A DNA stretch of 64,000 bases from JACCTU01 sp963769665 (GTDB taxonomy: Bacteria; Actinomycetota; Thermoleophilia; Gaiellales; Gaiellaceae): assembly GCA_963769665.1 (NCBI GenBank), contig CAVYMQ010000003.1, positions 248,001-312,000 on the forward strand, written 5' to 3'. A model generated the notes under the pieces. The model was given only the letters and a program-made list of their open reading frames with translations. It was not told where the DNA came from and did not search any database. This document shows, one piece after another, positions 7,521 through 15,760 of this stretch (its first letter is position 1; the number at the start of each line of letters is the position of its first letter). Position numbers and translations under genes: made by a program.

Positions 7521-8692
7521 ACGGCGACCGGCACACCTGCGCGCTCGTAGCGCGTGCGCTGCGCTTCCCGCTTCAAGCGCCAGAGGCGATGCGCGAGCCG
7601 GTCCGAGGGCTCGGGGCCCGAGGCGACGTACTCGACCGGCGACACCTCGATCACCGCGAGATCGAACCCGCGCCCGCGAAGGTCGAGCAGCGCGTCGGTC
7701 GCACGCTCATCGAGCAGCGGCGAAACCGCGAGCACGAGCGCGTGCGCGGGCAGCGTGCGCCGCGGCACGACGTCGAGGTTGCGCCATGCGTAGTTCAGGA
7801 CGACGCGGCTGTCGAGCACCGCGTCGACGATCCGGTAGAGGTGCACGAGCCCGGTCGCGGGCAGGAGCCAGTTCAGCGTCCCGCCGAAGCTGATCAGGCC
7901 GACGCGGTCCTTCTCGCGCAGATAACGCGCGGCGAGCGCCGCCGTTGCGCGCACGCCCTGGTCGAGCGTCGACGAGCCGTCGCGACGCGCTTCGGCGAAC
8001 GAGTCGACGAAGATGATCACGTCGGAGTTCCGTTCGGGGTGGTACTCGTTGACCCAGAGCTCGCCGCGCCGCGCGCTCGCGCGCCAGTTCACGCGCCGCG
8101 CGAGGTCACCCGGCACGAACGGCCGGAGGTCGGCGAACTCGATCCCGTCGCCCTTCTCGCGTGCGACCTGGTTGCCCGCGAAGACCTGGGTGCGCAAAGG
8201 GCGGACGAGCGTGCGCAGATACTCCGCGTGCGGATAGACCTTCACCGGTGTGCGGCGTTCGAGCCGCGTCTCCCAGCGAACGACGCGGAACCGGTCGTAC
8301 GCGCGGACGTAGACGAGCCCGGGCGTGTAGGCGCCCCAGCGCGTCGCCCGCAGACGCAACGTGACGATCTCGTCGCCGTCGACCGCGAAGGGGTTCGAGC
8401 CCTCGGCGAGCTCGAGCTCGAGCGGGAGCTGGACGTAGAGCTCAGCCGGCGCGGAGGCCTTGACGTCGAGCTCGAGCTCGACCTCCTCGCCCTCCAGGAT
8501 CCGCTCGCGGTCGGGACGCAGCGTGACGTCGACGGTCGGGCGGCGCTCGACGAGCAGGCCGAGCGCGACGACGAGCGCGAACGGTGCGCCGACGGCGACG
8601 AGCTCAGGCAGGCGGAGCGCCAGGCCGAGGAAGAGCGCGAGCGCGGCGAGCCCCGTGTAGCCGGCGAGCTTCGCCGTCGCGCCGCGGGTCAC
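7442..8692 (-). CDS. DUF58 protein
   Basis: 416 aa from GTG 8692, which overlaps the moxR stop (GTGA). Two N-terminal membrane helices (GYTGLAALALFLGLALRL; VAVGAPFALVVALGLLV) precede a beta-rich part. Then comes the DUF58 signature GDGIEFADLRPFVPGDLARRVNWRAS and a vWA-like C-terminal part (DVIIFVDSFAEA, AALAARYLREKDRVGLISFGG). DUF58 proteins regularly pair with MoxR AAA+ ATPases, which probably act on the vWA-like domain. Part of the leftward operon 10984-6975. Confidence 0.92.
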   Translation of the reverse strand: MTRGATAKLAGYTGLAALALFLGLALRLPELVAVGAPFALVVALGLLVERRPTVDVTLRPDRERILEGEEVELELDVKASAPAELYVQLPLELELAEGSNPFAVDGDEIVTLRLRATRWGAYTPGLVYVRAYDRFRVVRWETRLERRTPVKVYPHAEYLRTLVRPLRTQVFAGNQVAREKGDGIEFADLRPFVPGDLARRVNWRASARRGELWVNEYHPERNSDVIIFVDSFAEARRDGSSTLDQGVRATAALAARYLREKDRVGLISFGGTLNWLLPATGLVHLYRIVDAVLDSRVVLNYAWRNLDVVPRRTLPAHALVLAVSPLLDERATDALLDLRGRGFDLAVIEVSPVEYVASGPEPSDRLAHRLWRLKREAQRTRYERAGVPVAVWTAEGSLAGALEEVKAFRRYARSAR

Positions 8693-9663
8693 GCGCGCGC
8701 GACGTCCTCCGGTGCCGGTGTCGGCACCGTGTCGAGCGCGCTCGCGACGACGTCCTCCGGGCGCACGCGTCGCACCCAGAGCTCCGGTCGCAGCATCAGC
8801 CGGTGCGCGAGCGCCGGCACCGCGATCCCCTTGACGTCCTCGGGCGTGACGAAGTCGCGCCCGAAGAGCGCAGCCCGGCACCGCGAGAGCTTGAGCAGCG
8901 CGAGCGAGCCTCGCGGGCTCGCGCCGACTTCGACCTGGCCGCTCGATCGCGTCGCGGCGACGAGGTCGACGATGTAGTAGCCGATCGACTCGGAGACGTG
9001 CACCTGCTCGATCGCGCGCTGCATCGCCAGGAGCGTTTGCCGATCGACGATGCGCTCGAGCTCGATGTCGTCGCGCGCGCGCTCGAGACGTCCCTCGAGC
9101 ATCCGCCACTCGTCCTCGCGCTCCGGGTAGCCGACGCCGAGCCGCACCATGAAGCGGTCGAGCTGCGCCTCGGGCAGCGGGTAGGTGCCTTCGTACTCGA
9201 TCGGGTTCTGCGTCGCGATCACGAGGAACGGCGGCTCGAGCGGATGCGTCGTGTTCTCGATCGTCACCTGCCGCTCGGCCATCGCCTCGAGCAGCGCAGC
9301 CTGCGTCTTCGGCGGCGCGCGGTTGATCTCGTCGCCGAGGAGCAGGTTCGCGAAGATCGGGCCCGGCCGGAATTCGAAGTCCCCGGCGCGCTGGTCGTAG
9401 ACGGCGGAGCCGGTCACATCGGAGGGCATCAGGTCGGGCGTGAACTGGATTCGCTGGAAGCGCATGTCGCAGACCTGCGCGAACGAGCGCGCGATCAGCG
9501 TCTTCGCGAGGCCCGGGTAGTCCTCGAGCAGCACGTGGCCGTCGGCGAGAAACGCGAGCAGGCAGGTCTCGAGCGCACCGCGCTTGCCGACCACCGCCTT
9601 CTCGACCTCGTCGAGGATCCGTTCGGCGTGCTCGCCCACCTGGTCGACGGAAAGCTCGCTCAC
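8689..9663 (-). CDS. MoxR-family AAA+ ATPase
   Basis: 324 aa from GTG 9663, overlapping the upstream stop (GTGA). The AAA+ core shows a variant Walker A (GHVLLEDYPGLAKT), Walker B (NLLLGDEINRAPPKTQAALLEAM), sensor 1 (FLVIATQNPIEYEGTYPLPEAQLDRF) and the MoxR lid (VEVGASPRGSLALLKL; GRDFVTPEDVKGIAVPALAHRLML). Likely chaperone-like remodelling of a vWA-containing partner, here the DUF58 product. Confidence 0.95.
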   Translation of the reverse strand: MSELSVDQVGEHAERILDEVEKAVVGKRGALETCLLAFLADGHVLLEDYPGLAKTLIARSFAQVCDMRFQRIQFTPDLMPSDVTGSAVYDQRAGDFEFRPGPIFANLLLGDEINRAPPKTQAALLEAMAERQVTIENTTHPLEPPFLVIATQNPIEYEGTYPLPEAQLDRFMVRLGVGYPEREDEWRMLEGRLERARDDIELERIVDRQTLLAMQRAIEQVHVSESIGYYIVDLVAATRSSGQVEVGASPRGSLALLKLSRCRAALFGRDFVTPEDVKGIAVPALAHRLMLRPELWVRRVRPEDVVASALDTVPTPAPEDVARA

Positions 9664-10169
9664 GGGCCTATTCTCTCGATCTCGTCGACGAGCGCGGAGA
9701 CCTCGTCGAGCGGAGGCCCTGCAGCGCGCCGGTTGGTAGGCGGCTCGCAGTCGGGGCGAACGACGGCCCACAAGTCCGCGGGCATCAGGTCCTCGGCCTG
9801 ATCGATCGGGACGCCGTAACGCCGCCAGACCGCGGCGTCCGTCGCCTCGACGAGCGTCCGCCGGAGTCGGTAGTGGAAGTCAGCGGCGTTCTCGATCGAG
9901 AGCGCGACGTGGCGCTCGAGCCGCGCGAGCTCCTCCGGACGGCCGTAACGCGCCGGCCGGGTCCGCAGCGCTGCCGCGAACTGCGACTTCGTTCGTCTCG
10001 TCGCGACACCGGTCGCGGCGGTGAGCGTTGCGAGCGCGAGCCCGCCGACGACGAGCGCGTAGATCCGCAGCACGAGGTCGCGGTCGATCGGCGCGGCGAG
10101 GAGCATCACCAGCACGACGAGCGTGGCCGCGACGGCGACCGGCACCCAGCGCAGCAGCACCCTTCTCAC
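9660..10169 (-). CDS. Membrane protein of the MoxR operon
   Basis: 169 aa from GTG 10169. Two N-terminal membrane helices (VPVAVAATLVVLVMLLAAPI; YALVVGGLALATLTAATGV) are followed by a roughly 110-residue cytoplasmic part rich in Arg and Glu (EELARLERHVALSIENAADFHYRLRRTLVEATDAAVWRRYGV). Both ends overlap neighbours by 4 nt (GTGA), so it is translationally coupled to DUF4129 upstream and moxR downstream. No named domain recognised; the position suggests a fixed component of this operon type. Confidence 0.8.
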   Translation of the reverse strand: MRRVLLRWVPVAVAATLVVLVMLLAAPIDRDLVLRIYALVVGGLALATLTAATGVATRRTKSQFAAALRTRPARYGRPEELARLERHVALSIENAADFHYRLRRTLVEATDAAVWRRYGVPIDQAEDLMPADLWAVVRPDCEPPTNRRAAGPPLDEVSALVDEIERIGP

Positions 10170-10984
10170 GCGGCCGCCCTCAAGTCGTCGCGGACCGCCT
10201 GGAGCGACGCGATCGCCTCCGTTCGCATGGCCGCGTCGATCTCGTGGTGGCTGAAGCGAGCGCGCTCGAACAGCTCCGTCAGCGCGTGCGCCGCCTCGGC
10301 GCGCACGTCGAGCTCGCGGAGCACGCGCGCGAGGTACTCGAGCGGCGCCTCGTGGGGCAGCCGTGCGTGCCCGTGCGCACCGAGCACGGCCTCCATCCGG
10401 ACGTACGCCTGGATCACCGCGCGCCGCGGGTCCGGGTCGAGCTCGAGCTCGTCGATGGTCTCCGTCAGGACGGCTTCGAGCTCGTCGGCTGCTCCCTCAC
10501 GGGCGTCGGGTTGCGGACGGCGTCGCCACTCGTTGACGACGATCGCCCCGATCGCGAGCGTGACGCCGAGTGCGACCCACCACTGGAACTCGACGCTGTC
10601 GGGCGAGCGATCGGTGATCGCGCTCGTGTCCACCCCGCTCGACGTCTGCGCGACGCCGCCCTGCTCCGCCTCCGCCGTGCTGCGCGGCTTCCGATCGGTG
10701 TAGGCGAAGTAGACGAGCAGGGCGGCGACCACGAGGGCGTAGCCCGCAAGCCCCGTCCCCTTTGGCCGCTCGGGCTTCCGGCCGTCGCTCGGGCCGGTGA
10801 ACGCCCAGATCGCGACCCCGATGAGCCCGAGCACGATCAGCACCGCGAACGTGAAGGCGTAGTCGAGAAACGCGCCGGGGACGCTTCGATCCTCGGCGCC
10901 CCCACCCCACTCGCCGCCCGCGCTCCCGAGCGCGACGAGCGCGAGCAGGCCCAGCAGCGTGACTCCGACGAGTGCGGTGCGCAT
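10166..10984 (-). CDS. DUF4129-containing membrane protein, first gene of the MoxR operon
   Basis: 272 aa from ATG 10984. Signal-like first helix (ALVGVTLLGLLALVALGSAG), two further helices (LDYAFTFAVLIVLGLIGVAIWAF; GYALVVAALLVYFAYTD), a fourth at WWVALGVTLAIGAIVVNEW, then the C-terminal DUF4129 domain (DPDPRRAVIQAYVRMEAVLGAHGHARLPHEAPLEYLARVL...ARFSHHEIDAAMR). TAGATA lies 6 nt before the ATG, fitting a leaderless transcript. The 62-bp gap to the divergent antiporter carries both promoters. Confidence 0.9.
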   Translation of the reverse strand: MRTALVGVTLLGLLALVALGSAGGEWGGGAEDRSVPGAFLDYAFTFAVLIVLGLIGVAIWAFTGPSDGRKPERPKGTGLAGYALVVAALLVYFAYTDRKPRSTAEAEQGGVAQTSSGVDTSAITDRSPDSVEFQWWVALGVTLAIGAIVVNEWRRRPQPDAREGAADELEAVLTETIDELELDPDPRRAVIQAYVRMEAVLGAHGHARLPHEAPLEYLARVLRELDVRAEAAHALTELFERARFSHHEIDAAMRTEAIASLQAVRDDLRAAA

Positions 10985-11034
10985 CGCACCTATCTAAGAC
11001 GACCGGGGGCGCGGTTTGGCCGTTCTCGGCCCGA

Positions 11035-11040
11035 TACGCT
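11035..11040 (+). promoter_or_regulatory. -10 element TACGCT, leaderless position
   Basis: TACGCT (TAnnnT) ends 6 nt before GTG 11047 and no ribosome site intervenes, so the antiporter transcript is probably leaderless. The divergent DUF4129 gene has TAGATA (complement of 10991-10996) 6 nt before its ATG. Confidence 0.5.
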
Positions 11041-11046
11041 CGCGCC

Positions 11047-12513
11047 GTGGAGCTCCTCGAGGCCTTCAACACCGACGTGCTCGTGGTCGCGAGCGCGATC
11101 CTTCTTGCACTCGCGGCGTTCAAGCTCACGCAATGGGTGCCGGTTCCGGCCCCTGCGCTCCTGTTGATCGCCGCAGCAATCGCGTCGGACATCTTCCCGG
11201 AGCTCGGGATCAACGTCGCGACCGTCGAGCGGATCGGCATCGTCGCGTTGATCGTGATCCTGCTCGACGGCGGCATGCACGTCGGTTGGCGTCGCTTCCG
11301 CGGCTCGCTCTATCCGATCGCGATGCTCGGTGTCGTCGGAACCTTCATGACGGCGGCGCTCGTCGCCGTCGCGGCGCACGAGCTGCTCGACTTCAACTGG
11401 ATCACGTCATGGCTGCTCGGCGCGGCGCTCGCGCCGACCGACCCGGCCGTGATGTTCTCCGTCCTCGGCAACCGCGAGGTCGGCGGCAGGAGCGGGACGA
11501 TCCTCGAAGGCGAGTCCGGCGCGAACGACCCGGTCGGGATCGCGCTGATGATCGGGATGATCGAGTACGCGACGTCGGACGAGGGTAGCGCCTGGGGAAT
11601 CGCGTCCGAGGTCGCCGTCGAGATGGCGGTCGGCCTCGTGGTCGGTGTGATCGGGGCGCGATTGCTGATTCCGCTGATGCAGCGCGTCTCCTTGCCGCGC
11701 GAGGGCCTCTACCCGATCAGGGTGCTCGCCGTCGGCGCAGCCGTGTACGGCGTCGCCGCAGCGCTGCACGGGTCGGGCTTCCTGGCGGTCTTCATCGTCG
11801 GCCTGTTGATCGGCGACGTGCACGCGCCCTACAAGACCGAGATCGACCGTTTCCACACCGCGCTCGCGAGCCTCGCGGAGATCGCGGTGTTCGTCGCGCT
11901 CGGTTTGACGATCTTCGGCCCGAGCGGCTTGTGGGACGACCTGCCCGAGGGCATCGCGCTCTTCCTCTTCCTCGCGCTCGTCGCGCGGCCGATCGCCGTT
12001 GCTCTGCTGCTCTGGGGCGTTCGCTTGCGAACGGCGGAGAAGGTGTTCGTCGCCTGGGGCGGGCTGAAGGGAGCCGTGCCGATCCTGCTCGCCGCGTTCG
12101 CGCTCGTCGGCGACGTCGAGGACGCGCCCGCGATCTACAACATCGTCTTCGTCGTCGTCGCGCTCTCCGTGCTCGTGCAGGGCTCGACGATCCCGTGGGT
12201 CGCGCACCGCCTCGGGATCCCGATGCGCGTTGTCGAGCCGGAGCCGTGGGACGTCTCGATCCGTTTGCGGGAGCCCGGGCAGATCCAGCGGTACACCGTC
12301 GGGCCGCGGTCGCGCGTGCTCGGCAGCGCCATCCGCGACCTCCCGCTCGGCGAGCGCGCCTGGGTCTCGTTCGTCGTCCAGGACGGCACTGCGCGACAGG
12401 CGCGCGGCTCGCACGTGTTCCGGGTCGGCGACGAGGTGCACGTGCTCGGCGACCCTGACGACGAGCGCGTGCTGCAGCGGCTCTTCGAAGGGCCCGACGA
12501 CGCTCCCGGCTAG
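11047..12513 (+). CDS. CPA1-type cation/proton antiporter with TrkA_C domain
   Basis: 488 aa. About 12 membrane helices make a Na+/H+ exchanger domain (residues 1-395). Core signatures are LAPTDPAVMFSVL (the discontinuous-helix TDP motif) and LEGESGANDPVGIALM (the ND ion-binding pair). A cytoplasmic TrkA_C-like domain follows at about 410-480 (YTVGPRSRVLGSAIRDLPLGERAWVSFVVQ...HVLGDPDDERVLQRLF). The layout matches NhaP2/CvrA-type K+/H+ antiporters, so K+ or Na+ export driven by protons is likely; the ion cannot be decided from sequence. GTG start chosen for its fit to the -10 at 11035. Confidence 0.92.
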   Translation: MELLEAFNTDVLVVASAILLALAAFKLTQWVPVPAPALLLIAAAIASDIFPELGINVATVERIGIVALIVILLDGGMHVGWRRFRGSLYPIAMLGVVGTFMTAALVAVAAHELLDFNWITSWLLGAALAPTDPAVMFSVLGNREVGGRSGTILEGESGANDPVGIALMIGMIEYATSDEGSAWGIASEVAVEMAVGLVVGVIGARLLIPLMQRVSLPREGLYPIRVLAVGAAVYGVAAALHGSGFLAVFIVGLLIGDVHAPYKTEIDRFHTALASLAEIAVFVALGLTIFGPSGLWDDLPEGIALFLFLALVARPIAVALLLWGVRLRTAEKVFVAWGGLKGAVPILLAAFALVGDVEDAPAIYNIVFVVVALSVLVQGSTIPWVAHRLGIPMRVVEPEPWDVSIRLREPGQIQRYTVGPRSRVLGSAIRDLPLGERAWVSFVVQDGTARQARGSHVFRVGDEVHVLGDPDDERVLQRLFEGPDDAPG

Positions 12514-12676
12514 GAGGGTTTGGCGGAACATGCCTCGTCGCCGGGGTGCGATGGGTGGTGCGAGGCAAGGACGCAGGGAGCGTTCGTATCCGGTGGATAC
12601 GGGCGCGACTGAGGACGCCGCATCGCGCCGCCCAGCGCGGCCCGGCGGCACAGCGCCTGTTTCGCCAAACCCTCCT
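12512..12676. repeat. 165-bp element bounded by 19-bp inverted repeats (MITE-like or structured RNA)
   Basis: The left end AGGAGGGTTTGGCGGAACA (12512-12530) and right end TGTTTCGCCAAACCCTCCT (12658-12676) are inverted repeats with 18 of 19 bases matching. Inside lie a 7-bp inverted repeat TGCCTCG/CGAGGCA (12531-12537 and 12561-12567) and the hairpin GTATCC-GGT-GGATAC. It fills the whole gap between the stop codons of two convergent genes: the left arm begins within the antiporter stop and the right arm ends next to the stop of the beta-propeller gene. There is no coding potential. It could be a non-autonomous transposon remnant, a bidirectional terminator or a structured RNA. I saw no second copy in the window. 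Confidence 0.75.
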
Positions 12677-13624
12677 CTAACGGCCGGTAACCACCGCCGT
12701 CACTCGCCCTGCGGGCGTGACACTGACGACGCGACGCGCGTCCAGCTGCGAGACGTAGGCGTTCCCGCCGTTGTCGACGGTGATCCCGAACGCGCCCGGG
12801 ACCCGCGCGATCACGGTTGGCGTCCCGCCTTCGGGGCCGACGCGCAGCATGCCGCGCTGCGCGTCCGCAACGTAGATCGCGTCACCCGGCGCGCCCACGA
12901 CGTCGATCGGAGCTCCGAGGCCCGACGCGAAGGTCGAGATCTTCCCGGCCGCGTCGACGCGCCTGAGCAAGCCGTTGTGCGAGTCGGCGATCACGAGCAC
13001 ACGGTCGCGGCGCCAGACGACGTCGTGCGGATGTCCGAGCAGGGCCTCGAGCGCAGGACCTCCGTCGCCGGTGGTTCCGGTGCCGCCGTTGCCCGCGACC
13101 GTCGAGATCGTGCCGCCGGGATCGACGACGCGGATCCAGTTGTCGTACTCGGAGATCACGATCGCCTTGTCGTGGTCGACGTCGAAGCCGCCGGCGCCCG
13201 CGAGCTGCGCGGCGGTCGCGGGTCCGCCGTCCCCGGTGTGGCCGCGTGTACCCGTACCGGCGACGACGACTTTGCGCTTGCCGTCGATTCGGTAGATGCG
13301 CTCCGCGGACGAGACGTAGAGGCGTCCCAGGTCGTCGTACACGAGCCCGACGATCGCATCGGGGAAGCCGGCCACGAGCACCGTGCGCTTCTTGGTGCGC
13401 AGGTTGACCTGGACGACGCGCTTGAGGTCGCGGTCGCCGATCACGAGCGCGCCGTTCGGAGCGAAGGCCAGCGGGCCGGGCGTCGCGATTCGGACCGGCT
13501 TCGGCTTGGGCTTCGTCTTCGCACCGGCCTCGACGCAAGCGGCGCCGACCACACCGAGAGCGAGCAGGATGAGGGCGAACTTCCGCACGCGACGTCGATA
13601 CACCGGTGAGCGGTTTCCGGTCAC
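12677..13624 (-). CDS. Secreted NHL-repeat beta-propeller protein
   Basis: 315 aa from GTG 13624, which overlaps the upstream stop (GTGA); GTG 13588 (VRKFALILL) is an alternative. Hydrophobic export signal FALILLALGVVGAACVEAG, then NHL-type blades: LAFAPNGALVIGDRDLKRVVQV, TVAGNGGTGTTGDGGPALEALLGHPHDVV, VLVIADSHNGLLRRVD, DAIYVADAQRGMLRV. The TGDGGPA pattern recurs at two blades. Probably a periplasmic or extracellular binding scaffold. It belongs to a leftward operon led by a sigma factor and ends right beside the 165-bp repeat. Confidence 0.85.
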   Translation of the reverse strand: MTGNRSPVYRRRVRKFALILLALGVVGAACVEAGAKTKPKPKPVRIATPGPLAFAPNGALVIGDRDLKRVVQVNLRTKKRTVLVAGFPDAIVGLVYDDLGRLYVSSAERIYRIDGKRKVVVAGTGTRGHTGDGGPATAAQLAGAGGFDVDHDKAIVISEYDNWIRVVDPGGTISTVAGNGGTGTTGDGGPALEALLGHPHDVVWRRDRVLVIADSHNGLLRRVDAAGKISTFASGLGAPIDVVGAPGDAIYVADAQRGMLRVGPEGGTPTVIARVPGAFGITVDNGGNAYVSQLDARRVVSVTPAGRVTAVVTGR

Positions 13625-14400
13625 GGCGAGCCGACGATCGTTCGGATCCTGCCCGTGGCGGGGTTGAGCGCGCGCACGCGCGGAAGCAGGCGCTCGGTCA
13701 GGTAGATCGTTCCGCCCGGCCCGACGGCGATGCCGTTCGCGCCGACGCCGGTTGCAACGGTCACGCCGCGGCCGTCGACGACGCGCGCCACGCGGTTGTT
13801 CCCGTAGTCCGCGACGTAGAGCGTGCCGTCGCGCGAGCGCTCGACGTCGACCGGCGTGTCGAAGCCCGTCGCGTACGTGCGTGACTCCCTGCTCGCGAGG
13901 TCGATCCCGACGAGCCGGTTGTTGAACGTGTCGCAGACGACGAGCGTGCGGCCGTGCACGACGAGCCCGTGCGGCCGATCCAGTCCTTCGCTCAGCAGCG
14001 TCGTGATCGCGCCCGTGGCGCGATCGATTCGGCGCACGCGCCCGACGAGCTCCGAGAAGTAGACGTTTCCCTCGGCGTCGAACGCGAGCGCCGTGACCTG
14101 CGCAAGTCCGGACGCGAGCGTGGTCACTCGCCCGCGCGAGTCGACGCGCCGAATCCGCGTCTCGTTGTTCAGGGCAGCGAAGCCTCCGCGCGGATCGCTC
14201 GCCACCTCGACGGGGAAGCGAATCGACGCCGCGACCGTGAGCTTCTTGCCTCTGAGCCGGAAGACGCGGTCGGAGACGTCCGCGATCAGGAGCGACCCGT
14301 CGCGCGCGACGGCGACGTCCATCGTGCCCTTGAGCTTCGGCTTCGCCGGCGCCGCCGCCGTCGTCAGCAAGGCGACCGCAAGCAGCGCGATCAGCTTCAC
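13621..14400 (-). CDS. Secreted beta-propeller protein (NHL/SMP-30-like)
   Basis: 259 aa from GTG 14400, overlapping the upstream stop (GTGA). Signal peptide KLIALLAVALLTTAAAPA, then six or so propeller repeats: MDVAVARDGSLLIADVSDRVFRL, VTALAFDAEGNVYFSELVGRVRRID, PHGLVVHGRTLVVCDTFNNRLVGID, VERSRDGTLYVADYGNNRVARV, ANGIAVGPGGTIYLTERLL. Related to the gene that follows it, so the two are likely an old tandem duplication. Coupled translation suggests the two propellers act together outside the membrane. Confidence 0.85.
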   Translation of the reverse strand: MKLIALLAVALLTTAAAPAKPKLKGTMDVAVARDGSLLIADVSDRVFRLRGKKLTVAASIRFPVEVASDPRGGFAALNNETRIRRVDSRGRVTTLASGLAQVTALAFDAEGNVYFSELVGRVRRIDRATGAITTLLSEGLDRPHGLVVHGRTLVVCDTFNNRLVGIDLASRESRTYATGFDTPVDVERSRDGTLYVADYGNNRVARVVDGRGVTVATGVGANGIAVGPGGTIYLTERLLPRVRALNPATGRIRTIVGSP

Positions 14401-15149
14401 GATTCCTCCAGCGACCGCGCCAGCTCGAGCGCGCGCTGCTTCGTCACGTCGGCCTCCAGCCTGAACACGACGTCGCCGACCCGCCAGGCGAGCACGTTCC
14501 CCGCGAGGTAGCCCTCGGCGCGCCAGTGCTCCTCGTGCTGACCGCCGGCCGAGCCGGGCGCGAAGTACCAGACCCCGTGGTCGTACCCGTGGATCCAGAC
14601 ACCGAGATTCGAGTCGACGCTCGTGAACTCGGCCTCTGAGTTCCCGCCGAGCACCTTGTAGAAGAGCGTGGGGCCACCGGTCTTCCACTGGCTGAAGACG
14701 AGCTCGGCACGGCGGTCGTCCCCGCCGAAGATCGCGGTGATCATCTCCCCCGGCTGGTCGGCGCGCACGTAGACGCGGTCGGGTTCGCCGAGGCCGGCCG
14801 GGAAGCGCAGCGGCAAGTCGAAACGCTCCCGTGCTTCTTCGAGGTCGATCTCCGTGCCGTAGTAGGGCGGGTCGTTGAAGCGGGTCACGGGAAGCGAGAC
14901 CCGCCGCTCGAGATGGATGCCGGGGACACGGTCGAGCAGATCGGCGACCCCGCTCCGCGCACCCGGCGAGAGCGCGAGCACCGCACCTGCGACGAGCGCG
15001 ACCGCGACCGCGAACACGAGCGCGACGCGCGTACGTGAGCGAGGACGGCGCTCGGGCAGGCGCGAGCGTGCCACGCCCGCCAGGTCCGGCGTCGCGGGGA
15101 AGTCGTAGAACGGCGCGGCGGCCTCGAGGCGCTGTTCGAGCTCACGCAT
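14397..15149 (-). CDS. Single-pass membrane protein, probable anti-sigma partner
   Basis: 250 aa from ATG 15149, overlapping the sigma gene stop by 8 nt. Residues 1-41 are cytoplasmic (ELEQRLEAAAPFYDFPATPDLAGVARSRL), followed by one helix (ALVFAVAVALVAGAVLAL). The extracytoplasmic part is DUF4367-like (FDLPLRFPAGLGEPDRVYVRADQPGEMITAIFGG; AWRVGDVVFRLEADVTKQRALELARSLEES). No zinc anti-sigma motif is visible, but its place directly after an ECF sigma gene and its topology fit an anti-sigma factor. The two downstream propeller genes may be extracellular parts of the same sensing unit. Confidence 0.75.
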   Translation of the reverse strand: MRELEQRLEAAAPFYDFPATPDLAGVARSRLPERRPRSRTRVALVFAVAVALVAGAVLALSPGARSGVADLLDRVPGIHLERRVSLPVTRFNDPPYYGTEIDLEEARERFDLPLRFPAGLGEPDRVYVRADQPGEMITAIFGGDDRRAELVFSQWKTGGPTLFYKVLGGNSEAEFTSVDSNLGVWIHGYDHGVWYFAPGSAGGQHEEHWRAEGYLAGNVLAWRVGDVVFRLEADVTKQRALELARSLEES

Positions 15150-15699
15150 CGGCGACCCCCAGTTCCTGACGCAGGTGCTCGAGCGCGCGGTGAATGCGCA
15201 TCTTCACGGCGCCGCGGCGCACGCCGAGTGCCGCGGCCGTCTCCTCGTCCGAGAGCCCGATGAAGTAGCGCGCGACGATCGCGGTGCGCTCGTCGTCCTT
15301 GAGGCGCGCGAGCGCGGCGAAGAGCTCGTCGCGGCACTCGGCGTCGACGAGCTCCGCCTCGGGCGACCGGGCCGGGTCACCCGAGGCGGCCTCGTCCGCA
15401 GCTCGGCTGAGCAGGTGCGCACGGCGTCCGAGGGTGCGCCGTCGGTTGCGAGCCTCGTTCGCCACGATCCGGAGCAGCCAGGGCCGAAAGGGTGAGCCCG
15501 TCCGGAAGCGCGGCAGCGCTTTGTACGCCTTGACGAAGGCCTCCTGCGTCACCTCCTCGGCGTCCGCCGCGGACCCGACGATCGCGTAGGCAGTTCGAAA
15601 GGCGATGTGTTCGTGCATGCGTAGCAGTGCCTCGTAGGCGTCTGCGTCCCCCCGCTTGGCGCGGATGACGATCTCGGTCTCCGGCGGTCGGCCCACCAC
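15142..15699 (-). CDS. ECF sigma factor
   Basis: 185 aa from GTG 15699 (or the adjacent GTG 15696). Region 2: DADAYEALLRMHEHIAFRTAYAIVGSAADAEEVTQEAFVKAYKAL, then the -10-binding stretch FRTGSPFRPWLLRIVANEARNRRR. Region 4: LKDDERTAIVARYFIGLSDEETAAALGVRRGAVKMRIHRALEHLR. It is the first gene of a coupled four-gene operon (sigma, membrane protein, two beta-propellers). Promoter-like TATACG lies just upstream of the GTG. Confidence 0.9.
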   Translation of the reverse strand: MVGRPPETEIVIRAKRGDADAYEALLRMHEHIAFRTAYAIVGSAADAEEVTQEAFVKAYKALPRFRTGSPFRPWLLRIVANEARNRRRTLGRRAHLLSRAADEAASGDPARSPEAELVDAECRDELFAALARLKDDERTAIVARYFIGLSDEETAAALGVRRGAVKMRIHRALEHLRQELGVADA

Positions 15700-15744
15700 C
15701 GACGCGTATACACCGCGGCGGCTCCGAGGGTCACGGGGCTCCGA

Positions 15745-15750
15745 TACGTT
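15745..15750 (+). promoter_or_regulatory. -10 element TACGTT before the FKBP gene
   Basis: TACGTT (TAnnnT) ends 10 nt before GTG 15761, with no ribosome site between. A start a few nt before the GTG is implied. It supports GTG 15761 over TTG 15749, which lies inside the element. Confidence 0.4.
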
Positions 15751-15760
15751 GAGTGGCGAC

